From contig JAHDWN010000004.1 of assembly GCA_023382675.1 (NCBI GenBank), positions 138,337-202,336 on the forward strand: a DNA stretch of 64,000 bases. The letters run 5' to 3'. Shown in pieces: positions 34,393 through 45,859 of this stretch. Below the pieces are notes generated by a model. That model had not been told where the DNA came from, made no database searches, and was given only the letters and a program-made list of their open reading frames with translations. The first letter of the stretch is position 1, and every line of letters starts with the position of its first letter. Made by a program: the position numbers and the translations under genes. Source of the DNA: Anaerolineae bacterium (GTDB taxonomy: Bacteria > Chloroflexota > Anaerolineae > Aggregatilineales > Phototrophicaceae).

Positions 34393-35172
34393 ATGGAAGC
34401 CACCATGTCGCAAAATCTGCGTCCATCCCCGCGCCATAAACCCGTTTCGCTGTTTGTTACCTGCATCATCGACATGATCTATCCCGGAACCGGCGTTTCC
34501 GTCGTCGAGATTCTGGAACATCTCGGTGTGGAAGTTCGCTTCCCGATGGCGCAGATCTGCTGCGGCCAGCCTGCCTTCAACGCCGGGTTCCAGGAGGATG
34601 CGCGGACAGTGGCGAAGCAGTTCCTCACCGCTTTCGCCGATGCCGAAGTCATCGTCACGCCGTCCGGGAGTTGCGCCTCAATGGTGCGGCATTATTACCC
34701 CGATTTGTTCAAAGGCGAGCCGGAATGGTACGACCGCGCGGCCTGGGCTGCCGACATCACCTGGGAATTCACCGAGTTTCTGGTCGATGGGTTGGGCGTT
34801 ACCGATCTGGGCGCGAAGCTGCCGCCAACAAAAGTTGCCTTGCATCATGCCTGCCATGGCTATCGTTTGCTCGACCTGCGCGATCAGGCGGCAACGTTGG
34901 CAGCGAACGTCGAAGGTGTCACGATCAATGCGCTCGACGGGGCGGATCAATGCTGCGGTTTCGGCGGGTTGTTCGCGGTCAAAATGCCGGAGATCAGCAG
35001 CGCCATGTTGGGTGAGAAAGTCAAACGCATCGAGACTGCCGACGCCGATATCATCCTGACGGGCGACGCCAGTTGCCTGACACAGATGAACGGCGGCCTG
35101 AGTCGCGGCGGCAGCCAGAAGCGGGTAATGCACATTGCTGACTTCCTGGCGCGTGGATTACGTCAAGATTGA
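34393..35172 (+). CDS. (Fe-S)-binding protein with two CCG domains, LutA/YkgE-like
   Basis: Protein of 259 residues, cytoplasmic, with the duplicated CCG (cysteine-rich) domain that binds a 4Fe-4S-type or related cluster: TCIIDMIYPGTG...ICCGQP with GSCASM, then HHACHGYRLL...CCGFGGLF. This is the layout of LutA/YkgE, the subunit of the L-lactate-oxidising LutABC complex, and of glycolate/heterodisulphide reductase relatives. LutB and LutC are not adjacent, so the partner and substrate are unknown. Starts at 34393 and 34405 (MEATMSQ) are both possible; a TATAAT at 34360-34365 suggests a separate promoter between the pcrA stop and this gene. Confidence 0.8.
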   Translation: MEATMSQNLRPSPRHKPVSLFVTCIIDMIYPGTGVSVVEILEHLGVEVRFPMAQICCGQPAFNAGFQEDARTVAKQFLTAFADAEVIVTPSGSCASMVRHYYPDLFKGEPEWYDRAAWAADITWEFTEFLVDGLGVTDLGAKLPPTKVALHHACHGYRLLDLRDQAATLAANVEGVTINALDGADQCCGFGGLFAVKMPEISSAMLGEKVKRIETADADIILTGDASCLTQMNGGLSRGGSQKRVMHIADFLARGLRQD

Positions 35173-35244
35173 GTGTCGAACCAAACGCCGTTCATGTTGT
35201 AGAGTCATCGGGTTTCCCACAAACATCAGGAGTATCGAACGACC

Positions 35245-36750
35245 ATGGGTGAAAAATACGATCAGCTTGTTGCGCATCTGAGCGAGATCGAGGATCTCGA
35301 CCGCGCCGGCAGCATTCTCGGCTGGGATCAGCAGGTGAACATGCCGCCTGGCGGTGCCATGGCGCGGGCGCGCCAATTATCGACTCTGGCGAAGCTTTCG
35401 CACGAGATGTTCACCGACGACAAGACAGCGAAGCTGCTTGACGACGCTGAACGCGAAACTGATGGGATGCCTTACGACAGCAATGAGGCCAGCCTGATCC
35501 GTGTCGTCAAGGAAGACTATGCAGAGCGCACACGGCTGCCCGCTGCTTATGTGGCGGAGTTCACGCGCGTGACTGCCGAAGCCCACGAAGTTTGGGTTCA
35601 CGCCCGCGCCAACAACGACTTCGCTCATTTTCGCCCAACACTCGAACGAATCGTCGATCTGGTGATCCAGGCGGCAGAATATCTGGGCTACAAAGATCAT
35701 CCATACGATGCGTTGATCAACCGCTTTGAACGTGGCATGACGACGGCGCGCGTTAAAGAGATTTTCGACGGCCACAAACCGCGCCTTGTCAGCCTGATCA
35801 GCGCCGTCACCGAGCACGCTGAGCGCGTGAGCGACGCGGTGCTGCATCAGGACTACAATGCGGATCAACAACGCGCATTCGGCCTGGATATGGTCAAGCG
35901 CTTTGGCTATGACATGCAGCGCGGACAGCAATCGGTCTCCGTACACCCCTTCTGCACGACTTTCTCGCGCGATGATGTGCGCATCACGACCCGCTTCGAC
36001 AGCAAATGGCTCAACCCTGCGCTGTTTGGCATGATGCACGAAGCCGGTCACGCCATGTACGAGCAGGGTGTCGGCGCGTTTCTGGAAGGGACGCCGCTCG
36101 CTGGTGGCACGTCGCTTGGCGTCCATGAGAGCCAGTCGCGCATGTGGGAGAATATCGTCGGGCGCAGCCGGGGCTTCTGGATGTGGGCCTTCCCGTTCCT
36201 CAAGCAATACTTCCCGACGCAGCTTGAAGGTGTCGATGCCGAGTCGTTCTACAAGGCGATCAACAAGGTCGAGCGCTCATTCATCCGTGTCGAGGCGGAC
36301 GAGGCGACCTACAATCTGCACATCATGGTGCGCTTCGAGCTGGAGACCGGCGTCGTCAGCGGCAAGATCGAGGTCGCCGACCTGGCGCGGGAATGGAATG
36401 ACCGCTTCGAATCGTACCTGGGCGTCGTCCCGCCGAGTGATGCGCTGGGTGTGCTCCAGGATGTCCACTGGTCGTCTGGTTTGATGGGCTACTTCCCCAC
36501 CTATGCGCTCGGCAATCTGCTTTCGGTGCAGTATTACAATCGCGCCCTGAAGGATCACCCGTCCATCCCCGACGAGATCGCGCAGGGCAAGTTCGACACG
36601 CTGCTCCACTGGCTGAACGAGAACATCCATCAATATGGGCGTAAGTTCACCAGCGACGAACTGACACGGCGCGTCACCGGCGAAAGCATTCAGTCGAATG
36701 ACTTCATCGCCTACCTGGAGGGCAAGTTCGGCGATATCTACGGGTTATAA
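35245..36750 (+). CDS. Carboxypeptidase Taq-type metallopeptidase (family M32)
   Basis: Zinc carboxypeptidase of 501 residues, which releases C-terminal residues other than proline. The active-site motif is HEAGH (265-269) in FGMMHEAGHAMYEQG, followed by GVHESQSRMWENIVGRSR containing the third zinc ligand Glu. DVRITTRFD precedes and the ending FTSDELTRRVTGES is typical. Length fits the family (about 500). The gene has its own ribosome site (CAGGAG, 12 bases before the ATG) and ends at a strong terminator at 36771. No operon partner. Confidence 0.93.
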   Translation: MGEKYDQLVAHLSEIEDLDRAGSILGWDQQVNMPPGGAMARARQLSTLAKLSHEMFTDDKTAKLLDDAERETDGMPYDSNEASLIRVVKEDYAERTRLPAAYVAEFTRVTAEAHEVWVHARANNDFAHFRPTLERIVDLVIQAAEYLGYKDHPYDALINRFERGMTTARVKEIFDGHKPRLVSLISAVTEHAERVSDAVLHQDYNADQQRAFGLDMVKRFGYDMQRGQQSVSVHPFCTTFSRDDVRITTRFDSKWLNPALFGMMHEAGHAMYEQGVGAFLEGTPLAGGTSLGVHESQSRMWENIVGRSRGFWMWAFPFLKQYFPTQLEGVDAESFYKAINKVERSFIRVEADEATYNLHIMVRFELETGVVSGKIEVADLAREWNDRFESYLGVVPPSDALGVLQDVHWSSGLMGYFPTYALGNLLSVQYYNRALKDHPSIPDEIAQGKFDTLLHWLNENIHQYGRKFTSDELTRRVTGESIQSNDFIAYLEGKFGDIYGL

Positions 36751-36770
36751 ACGGCACGTAAAACACGCAA

Positions 36771-36801
36771 AACCGCACGGACAAACTCCGTGCGGTTTTT
36801 T
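36771..36801. terminator. Bidirectional intrinsic terminator, M32 gene / xanthine dehydrogenase
   Basis: AACCGCACGG (36771-36780) pairs with CCGTGCGGTT with a 7-base loop, followed by TTTTTT on the plus strand; the minus strand side also runs into TTTT. It serves both convergent units. Confidence 0.9.
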
Positions 36802-36830
36802 GTTTGTGCATGATGGCGGGCAGCGGCGGT

Positions 36831-39641
<2,811 letters not shown>

Positions 39642-39644
39642 TGC

Positions 39645-40532
39645 TCATCCCCCCTTCGCGCGCGTGACCGCCGCGCTCAGCGTCCGCTCTAGCAGGACGC
39701 CGATCATCTCCTTGCGATATTCTGCTGTCGCTCGATATTTGCTCGTCCGTGGATGCAGGGCTTCCATGGCGATCAGGATGACCTGTTGGATCGTCTCCGC
39801 AGTCGCAGGCTTCCCGGCGAGCGCCTGCTCGATCTCGGTTGCCCGCTCAGGCGTCGGCCCGGTCGGGGCGATGCACACGCGCGCCGAATCGTAGTGAGTC
39901 AATGTGTCATCCAGGCGCACCCAGACGGCGCAGCCCAGAATCGGCAGCGCGACACCCTGTGGGCGCATGATGCGGCTGAATGCGGTCGCTTCCCGCGCGC
40001 CGGTTGCTCGCAGCCGGAACTGGATGAGCAGATCGCGTGTCGAATCCACCAGTGATTTTCCTGGCCCAAGATACAGATCGCCAATCGGCAGCCAGCGCCG
40101 CTCGCCAGCCTGTATCACTTCCGCTTCGGCAGCCAACGCCACCAGCGAGACGGTGCCGTCTCCGGCGGGCAGGGCATGAGCCACGTTGCCGCCGAGTGTC
40201 GCGACGTTGCGCACCTGCGGGCCACCGACCACACCGCAGCTTTCGACCAGACAGCGGGCATGTGCCTGCAACTCCGCGGAGCGCACAATTTGCGTATGCG
40301 TCACGCCTGCGCCGATGTAGATGCGATCTTCCTGGCGATAGATAGCGCTCATCTCCGGGATCGCTGTGATGTCGATCAGCGCTTCATGCGCCGGATGCTG
40401 CCCCGCGCGCATGTCAACGAGCAGATCCGTGCCTCCAGCGATGATGCGCGCCTGCCCGCCATAATCGGTCAGAAGTTTGAGCGCTTCATCGATTGTCTTG
40501 GGCGTGTGATAATGGTTCCAGAGTGTGCTCAT
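39645..40532 (-). CDS. FAD-binding subunit of xanthine dehydrogenase-type enzyme
   Basis: FAD subunit of 295 residues that passes electrons from the iron-sulphur clusters to NAD or another acceptor. The conserved segments are ARIIAGGTDLLVDMRAG (FAD pyrophosphate binding), GGPQVRNVATLGGNVAHALPAGDG and the C-terminal CO-dehydrogenase flavoprotein domain. Its stop lies 3 bases before the ATG of the Fe-S/Mo fusion, so the two are translated together. With the neighbour it makes a three-domain enzyme in two polypeptides. Confidence 0.92.
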   Translation of the reverse strand: MSTLWNHYHTPKTIDEALKLLTDYGGQARIIAGGTDLLVDMRAGQHPAHEALIDITAIPEMSAIYRQEDRIYIGAGVTHTQIVRSAELQAHARCLVESCGVVGGPQVRNVATLGGNVAHALPAGDGTVSLVALAAEAEVIQAGERRWLPIGDLYLGPGKSLVDSTRDLLIQFRLRATGAREATAFSRIMRPQGVALPILGCAVWVRLDDTLTHYDSARVCIAPTGPTPERATEIEQALAGKPATAETIQQVILIAMEALHPRTSKYRATAEYRKEMIGVLLERTLSAAVTRAKGG

Positions 40533-40582
40533 GGATAATCCAACAATGTTTTTCGCGAAAAATTACGTTCAATCGACCCGCA

Positions 40583-42133
40583 TCAGGGCGATTCTAGCTC
40601 TGCGCCGGCCATCATCGCGCCGATTTGCCGGAGAGTGGCTTGCTCACGCGGAACGACGCCGACGATTCGCCCCTCATACATGACGGCGATCCGGTCGGAA
40701 AGCGCCATGATCTCGTCCAGGTCTTCGGAAATAAGTAAGATGGCCGTCCCTTTCTGTCGCTCGTCCAGCAGTCGGTGGTGAATGTACTCACTTGCGCCAA
40801 TATCGACGCCGCGCGTCGGCTGTGCCGCGATCAGCACCTGCGGTTTGCGCGAAAGCTCGCGCGCCAGCACCAGCTTCTGTATGTTACCACCGGAAAGGCT
40901 TTTGATCGGCGTTTCCGTGCCCGGCGTCTTGATTTCATACTGGCGAATGGCTTCACGACAGGCGCTGTCAATCGCGCGCAAATTCAACAAGAACCCCGCT
41001 GAGATAAACGGCTTGCGGCCATGATCTTGCAAGACGAAGTTCTCGGCGACGGTGAATTCTTTGATGACGCCGTCTTCCATCCGCTCTTCCGGGATGTAAG
41101 ACACGCCCAGAAGCTGAAGTTCGCTCGGTGACTTCGCGGTGACATCTTTGCCATCAACCATGATCTGACCCGATTTGACAGGCCGCAGCCCGGCGATGAC
41201 CTGTGCCAGCTCCGTTTGTCCGTTGCCGGATACGCCCGCCACGCCGACGATCTCGCCGCCATAAACCGCCAGCGACACCTCTTTCAAGCCCAACTCGCCC
41301 CGGTTGCTTAACGCGCTGACGCTGTTCAATTGCAGCCGTTCGCCGCCGCGCTTGGTCGCCTGATGTTGATATTCGAGCACCACCGGGCGACCCACCATCA
41401 TTTCCGCGAGCAGGGACTTGGTGGCGGTCGAAGTCGGGATCGTATCGACGCGCCGCCCATCACGCAGCACCGTGATCCGGTGGCTGATCTTGAGCACTTC
41501 GTGCAGCTTATGCGAAATGAAGATGATCGCGCGCCCGTCCTCGGTCATTTGCCCCAGGACGCGGAAGAGATCATCCACTTCTTGCGGTGTCAGCACAGCG
41601 GTCGGCTCGTCAAGAATGAGCAGCGCAGCGCCCTTGTATAACGCGCGCAGAATTTCGACGCGCTGCTGTTCGCCAACCGCAAGCTGCCAGATGGGGATAT
41701 TCGGATCGACCTTCAGGTTGTACCGCTCGGAGAGCGCGCCCAGCTTCTTCGCTACCACGTCAAGATCCAGCCGCCAGCCGCGCGACGATTTCAGGCCCAG
41801 GGCGACATTTTCGGCCACCGTCAGTGATGGCACGAGCATGAAATGCTGATGCACCATGCCGATGCCGCGCTGAATGGCCGCGTGCGGCGTCCTGATCGAC
41901 GACTCGACGCCGTCAATCAAAACCGATCCCTCATCCGCATGGTAAAGGCCATAAAGAATCTTCATCAGGGTGCTTTTGCCCGCGCCGTTTTCACCTAACA
42001 GCGCGTGAATTTCACCCGCCCGCACGTCGAAATCGACGTGATCGACGGCCAGCACGCCCGGAAACTGTTTGACGATTCCGCGCATCTGTAACTGGTCGAT
42101 TCGCTGATGCTCGACGAGCGCTGATGCCGTCAT
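40583..42133 (-). CDS. Nucleoside ABC transporter ATP-binding protein (BmpB/YufO-like)
   Basis: Double-domain ATPase of 516 residues. The first domain has Walker A LLGENGAGKSTLMKIL, Q-loop region MVHQHFMLVPSLTVAENV, signature LAVGEQQRVEILRAL and Walker B LLILDEPTAVLTPQE; the second has a modified Walker A GVSGNGQTELAQVI with Gln replacing Lys, as in sugar/nucleoside importers, and LSGGNIQKLVLARELS. This is the pattern of ATPases paired with BMP binding proteins. The gene follows the binding-protein gene by 69 bases, separated by a stem-loop, and precedes the FAD subunit by 50. Confidence 0.92.
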   Translation of the reverse strand: MTASALVEHQRIDQLQMRGIVKQFPGVLAVDHVDFDVRAGEIHALLGENGAGKSTLMKILYGLYHADEGSVLIDGVESSIRTPHAAIQRGIGMVHQHFMLVPSLTVAENVALGLKSSRGWRLDLDVVAKKLGALSERYNLKVDPNIPIWQLAVGEQQRVEILRALYKGAALLILDEPTAVLTPQEVDDLFRVLGQMTEDGRAIIFISHKLHEVLKISHRITVLRDGRRVDTIPTSTATKSLLAEMMVGRPVVLEYQHQATKRGGERLQLNSVSALSNRGELGLKEVSLAVYGGEIVGVAGVSGNGQTELAQVIAGLRPVKSGQIMVDGKDVTAKSPSELQLLGVSYIPEERMEDGVIKEFTVAENFVLQDHGRKPFISAGFLLNLRAIDSACREAIRQYEIKTPGTETPIKSLSGGNIQKLVLARELSRKPQVLIAAQPTRGVDIGASEYIHHRLLDERQKGTAILLISEDLDEIMALSDRIAVMYEGRIVGVVPREQATLRQIGAMMAGAELESP

Positions 42134-42161
42134 AAATAACCCTCTCCAGATAATTTGAGGT

Positions 42162-42190
42162 TGGGGCGGGAGATTTGTTTACCCGCCCCA
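42162..42190 (-). terminator. Stem-loop behind the BMP binding-protein gene
   Basis: A 9-bp perfect stem (TGGGGCGGG, 42162-42170, with CCCGCCCCA, 42182-42190) and 11-base loop lies between the binding-protein stop and the ATPase start. It lacks a long U-tract, so it may attenuate or protect the upstream mRNA, letting the binding protein be made in excess. Confidence 0.55.
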
Positions 42191-42202
42191 GAGTCTTCCA
42201 CG

Positions 42203-43111
42203 TTAGTTTCCGGCCTGTCCCATCACCATCTGCAAACCGCCGTTTGCCAGGGTGATGGTGTACGCCTCGCCGCCCAGGGTACCGCCCTGGATCTTCTCGA
42301 TCATGTCTTTCAGGATGACATCCCAGCGATAGACCTGGAACATCACGCCTGCGCCCTCGGCCAGGTCAGCCTGGCTGGCCTGCGTGCCGAACCACAGCAG
42401 ACCGTTATCTTTGGCGACCGCGATCGCGCCCGTGACCATCTGCGCCGAGCCGGTCAGGATGTCCGCGCCGTTGGAGACGAACGTGTTGGCTGCCTCTGTC
42501 GCGAGCGTGACATCGCTGAACGACCCGATGTAGTTGACCAGCACCTGAACGTCGGGGTTCACGGCCTGCGCGCCAGCCACGAAGCCGTCAACGTAGAGCT
42601 TGGCATCGCCGACTTCAATCGGGCCAACCACGCCGATGATGCCCGATTCGCTCATGTAAGCAGCCATCGCACCGTTGAGGAAGCCACCCTGATCCGACGC
42701 TGCTGTGTAGGCAAACACATTATTCAGCCCGAAGGTATTGACATCCGTGCCCCAGGCAAAAGACGTTTCCGGGAATTCCGGCGCGAGTTCTTCGATGATC
42801 GAACCGTACTGCGAGCCATGGGCGATGATCAGGTCGTATTCGCCCGATGACGCCCACTCCCGCAGCGCGACTGCCGCGTCGTCAACTACGAAAGTGCCTT
42901 CCTGGAAGACAAAGTCAAATCCATCGCCCATCTCTGACTTGAGCAGAGTCAAGGCATCGAACATGCTCTGGCTGAAGGCAAGATCGTTGGTTGCGCTGGG
43001 AGCGACGGCAGCGACGCGGAAAACGTCGTCCTGTGCTCTGGCGATGGGCAGTGCGCTCAGCACCAGCATTGCCACGACGACCAACAGTAAGGTGAGATTA
43101 CGCTTGTTCAT
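42203..43111 (-). CDS. BMP-family nucleoside-binding protein (substrate-binding subunit)
   Basis: Extracellular solute-binding protein of 302 residues (TmpC/PnrA/BmpA family, which binds purine nucleosides). GGAGG lies 5 bases before the ATG at 43111; an upstream Met is ignored. It opens with MNKRNLTLLLVVVAMLVLSA and an AxA-type site (ARA at 24-26), but no Cys lipobox, unlike most BMP proteins. The body starts DDVFRVAAVAPSATNDLAFSQSMFDAL, with DLIIAHGSQYGSIIEELAPEFPETSFAWGTDVN typical of the family, and MQVLVNYIGSF and WFGTQASQ in the second half. Purine specificity is inferred from the family and neighbouring xanthine dehydrogenase. Confidence 0.9.
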   Translation of the reverse strand: MNKRNLTLLLVVVAMLVLSALPIARAQDDVFRVAAVAPSATNDLAFSQSMFDALTLLKSEMGDGFDFVFQEGTFVVDDAAVALREWASSGEYDLIIAHGSQYGSIIEELAPEFPETSFAWGTDVNTFGLNNVFAYTAASDQGGFLNGAMAAYMSESGIIGVVGPIEVGDAKLYVDGFVAGAQAVNPDVQVLVNYIGSFSDVTLATEAANTFVSNGADILTGSAQMVTGAIAVAKDNGLLWFGTQASQADLAEGAGVMFQVYRWDVILKDMIEKIQGGTLGGEAYTITLANGGLQMVMGQAGN

Positions 43112-43135
43112 AGAGCCTCCTACATGCAAAGTAAA

Positions 43136-44062
43136 TCATTCTCCCCGATCAAACGGCTTGGTCAGCGCAGTTGGCTTTTCCGTTTGCTTAGAGGCGAATA
43201 CCAGAGCAATGATGGTGATGACATACGGAGCCATCACCGCGAACTCGGACGGCACATCGATGCCAATCGCGCTGATCTGCAATTGAAGCGCGTTGACGAA
43301 GCTGAAGAGCAACGCCCCGGACATGACGCCCACCGGACGCCAGCGCCCGAAATAGACCAGCGCAATCGCGATAAAGCCAAGGCCCGAGGTGAGATTTTGC
43401 TGGAAGACGTTGAGCAGGGCAATCGAGAGCGACGCGCCCGCCAACCCAGCCATCATGGCCCCGAAGATGACAGTCATGTAACGCACGCGCGCCACGTTGA
43501 TGCCCATTGCGTCTGCCGCTTCCGGAGTCTGCCCGACCGCCCGGATCATCAAACCGAGTGGCGTTCGCCGCAGCACGTAGGCCGAAATCGGGACGAGGGC
43601 GAAGGCTACGTAGACGAGCAAATTGTGCTGGAAAAAGATTTGGCCAATGCCCAGAAACTCGATGTCGGACAGCACAGGAATATGCAGTGGCGGGAAACCG
43701 GAGACGGAACGCGGCGTCCCAACCAATGTTTTGAACAGCAACTCGCTCATGCCCAGGCCGAACAGGTAAACACCGATGCCGCTGATGCCTTGCTCGGCCT
43801 TCAGGGTGACGTTGACGAACGCGATCGCCACACCCATCACGAGGCCGACCACCAGCGCCGCGATCACGCCCAGGAGCAGGCTGCCCGTATTGAGGACGAC
43901 ATAATGCGCGAAGAACGCGCCCATGAGCATGACGCCTTCGACGCCCAGGTTCAACATGCCGCTGCGTTGGCCGAACATCTCGCCGATCCCGGCGAACAAA
44001 TAGGGCGTTGACAGCCGCAGACAGGTTGCAAAAACGCTCGGTGCCAGAATGTTCTCGATCAT
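43136..44062 (-). CDS. Nucleoside ABC transporter permease (YufQ-like)
   Basis: Inner-membrane permease of 308 residues with about 9 membrane helices, of the BPD_transp_2 family used for ribose and nucleosides. Markers are GEMFGQRSGMLNLGVEGVMLMGAF and the loop EAADAMGINVARVRYMTVIFGAMMAGLAGASLSI that contacts the ATPase. The ATG at 44062 overlaps the stop of the first permease (44059). An upstream Met at 44146 would overlap that gene by 88 bases and is rejected. It is followed 24 bases later by the binding-protein gene. Confidence 0.9.
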   Translation of the reverse strand: MIENILAPSVFATCLRLSTPYLFAGIGEMFGQRSGMLNLGVEGVMLMGAFFAHYVVLNTGSLLLGVIAALVVGLVMGVAIAFVNVTLKAEQGISGIGVYLFGLGMSELLFKTLVGTPRSVSGFPPLHIPVLSDIEFLGIGQIFFQHNLLVYVAFALVPISAYVLRRTPLGLMIRAVGQTPEAADAMGINVARVRYMTVIFGAMMAGLAGASLSIALLNVFQQNLTSGLGFIAIALVYFGRWRPVGVMSGALLFSFVNALQLQISAIGIDVPSEFAVMAPYVITIIALVFASKQTEKPTALTKPFDRGE

Positions 44063-45231
44063 ACTTGTTGCTCCGCTACCACCGCATTCTCGACGGCAAC
44101 TTCTGTTCGTGAGGTGGATTGCTGCAGACGCCGCCGTCCTCGCCACTTGATCAAGATCTGGCTGCTGACGACGAACACGACGACAATGCCGTTGATAGCG
44201 GTGATCAATGAGGCGGGCACACCCAGGTCGCGCTGCATATTCTGTGCGCCAACCAACAGGCCGCCGAATAGGATGGATGCGGGGATCGCGCCGATTGGAT
44301 TGAGGCCGCCAAACAGCGCCGCGACGATACCGTTGAATCCGGCGTTCGCGGTGAAGCCGCCGGGCGAGCCATCGGTTTGCAGACGATATTGCAGGCCAAG
44401 CACCTGGACAACGCCAGCCAATCCGGCACAGCCGCCCGCCAGGAACATCGACAAAATCATCTGCCGCCGGACGCTGATGCCTGCATAGCGTGACGCCCGC
44501 TCGTTGTAGCCCACAGCACGGATGCGGTAGCCAATCGGCGTTCGCCAGAGCAGAACATAAATCGCAGCAGCCAGCAAGATTGCGATCACCAGACCATAGT
44601 GCAGGCGCGTGCGGTCGAACAAGGCGGTGCCATCCGGCAGGCCGATCACCAGGCGCGGGAGTTGGGCCTCAGCGACGATACGCGCTGTTTTGGGAATGTG
44701 ATTCAAGCCTTGTTCGGATGGATCGAGCAGGGGCCCGTTCAACAGGAAGTTCATCATCTGAACGGCAACTTGATTGAGCATGATGGTGCTCAGGATCTCA
44801 TTGACGTTGAACTGGGCTTTGAGAAACCCGGCCAGGCCGCCATACAGCGCGCCCGCCAGGAAACCCGCCACCAGGCTGGCGATGATGATCAGCCACCCCG
44901 GCGAACCAGCCAGCGCCAGTGTGGCTGTCGTCCCCGCCAGCGCTCCGGCAATCATCTGCCCTTCACCGCCGATGTTGATGACATTGGCGCGAAAAGCGAC
45001 GCAGATGCCAATCGCCACAAACAGCACTGGAATAGATTTAACGAGGGTTTCTGCGAATGCGTTTTGAGTGCCGAATGCGCCTTCTATCAATGCTGAATAC
45101 GCCTGCCCAACATCAGCATTAAGCGCGATTAACAGCACTGACGCCACAGCCAGCGCGGCGACCAGGGAAAGGAGCGGCAACAAGCCATCGATCAAGCGGT
45201 CGATGAAAGCACGAAGATTCGAAGAAGGCAT
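44059..45231 (-). CDS. Nucleoside ABC transporter permease (YufP-like)
   Basis: First gene of the transport operon, 390 residues, with about 10 membrane helices. It shows the BPD_transp_2 markers NVNEILSTIMLNQVAVQMMNF and GGEGQMIAGALAGT, and the loop ERASRYAGISVRRQMILSMFLAGGCAGLAG. Together with the YufQ-like permease it forms a heterodimeric channel. The order permease, permease, binding protein, ATPase is unusual against the typical bmpA-first order. Candidate promoter elements upstream were not convincing. Confidence 0.9.
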   Translation of the reverse strand: MPSSNLRAFIDRLIDGLLPLLSLVAALAVASVLLIALNADVGQAYSALIEGAFGTQNAFAETLVKSIPVLFVAIGICVAFRANVINIGGEGQMIAGALAGTTATLALAGSPGWLIIIASLVAGFLAGALYGGLAGFLKAQFNVNEILSTIMLNQVAVQMMNFLLNGPLLDPSEQGLNHIPKTARIVAEAQLPRLVIGLPDGTALFDRTRLHYGLVIAILLAAAIYVLLWRTPIGYRIRAVGYNERASRYAGISVRRQMILSMFLAGGCAGLAGVVQVLGLQYRLQTDGSPGGFTANAGFNGIVAALFGGLNPIGAIPASILFGGLLVGAQNMQRDLGVPASLITAINGIVVVFVVSSQILIKWRGRRRLQQSTSRTEVAVENAVVAEQQV

Positions 45232-45337
45232 TTAATCCTGGTCCCGATCAATAAAGTAACCATTCTAGCGATGAATTTACCTCCCAACTCCGTAAAAACA
45301 CAAAATCTTACGGGTTGGAATTTGTTCAATTTAACAA

Positions 45338-45391
45338 AAGACCCCCGCCGTCTGTGGAGCTAGCGCGCTTTTTTGTGACGGCGGGGGTCTT
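45338..45391 (-). terminator. 15-bp perfect stem-loop after the phasin-like gene
   Basis: AAGACCCCCGCCGTC (45338-45352) is perfectly complementary to 45377-45391, with a 24-base loop. On the minus strand it is followed by TTTTGTTAAATT, giving a rho-independent terminator for the phasin-like gene ahead of the permease operon. Confidence 0.8.
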
Positions 45392-45435
45392 ATTGCATAT
45401 GACAGGAGCGAAACTCCCGTCCTATACGAATAGGC

Positions 45436-45744
45436 TTAGTTCTTACGATGAACGGGTTTCTTCCCGGCGAGTTTTTTCTCCAAACGCGCTTTTTCCAGCG
45501 TTTCGATCAGGTCGTCCAGCGCCGAGTTGAACAGGTTACGATACCCCTCGATGACCTCCTCAACAGCCTTCTCGCCGTGTTCTTTCACGCCGTCCGGCAG
45601 GAGCGCGTTGAAGGCGCGGCTGACTTCGGTGAAAGCTTTGCGCTGATGGTCCACGAACATGTCGAATGCAGTTTCGACCTTTTCCTCGACGACCTCGACC
45701 CCCTCGGTCACTTCTTCGACCGGATTGGCTACCTTGCGTGCCAT
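45436..45744 (-). CDS. Phasin-like amphipathic helical protein
   Basis: Protein of 102 residues, wholly helical in appearance, with hydrophobic/charged heptads (VEVVEEKVETAFDMFVDHQRKAF, EEVIEGYRNLFNSALDDLIETLEKA) and a basic tail. It resembles small phasin-family proteins that coat polyhydroxyalkanoate or lipid granules, and stands next to a wax-ester/triacylglycerol synthase. No domain database check was possible; phasin is inferred from composition, size and neighbours. A strong GGAGG ribosome site lies 5 bases from the ATG, and a CRP/FNR-type palindrome at 45836 lies upstream of its promoter region. The terminator at 45338 closes the unit. Confidence 0.65.
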   Translation of the reverse strand: MARKVANPVEEVTEGVEVVEEKVETAFDMFVDHQRKAFTEVSRAFNALLPDGVKEHGEKAVEEVIEGYRNLFNSALDDLIETLEKARLEKKLAGKKPVHRKN

Positions 45745-45835
45745 ATTTCCTCCCTAAAAGGGTTAATCTTCCACCAGATTACACTCACCCTAACATGGCA
45801 TTAATCGTCATGGCAGTCGTGAGTGTCATCACTTT

Positions 45836-45853
45836 TTGTGATAAAGATCACAA
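45836..45853. promoter_or_regulatory. CRP/FNR-type palindrome upstream of the phasin-like gene
   Basis: TTGTGATAAAGATCACAA is a perfect inverted repeat with 7-base arms and 4-base spacer and contains TGTGA-N6-TCACA, the CRP consensus. An overlapping repeat ATCAC-TTTTT-GTGAT starts at 45828, so three half-sites lie in 26 bases. The site is 92 bases from the phasin-like ATG and 7 bases from the stop of the WS/DGAT gene. No Crp/Fnr regulator gene is in the window. Confidence 0.65.
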
Positions 45854-45859
45854 TCGCGA

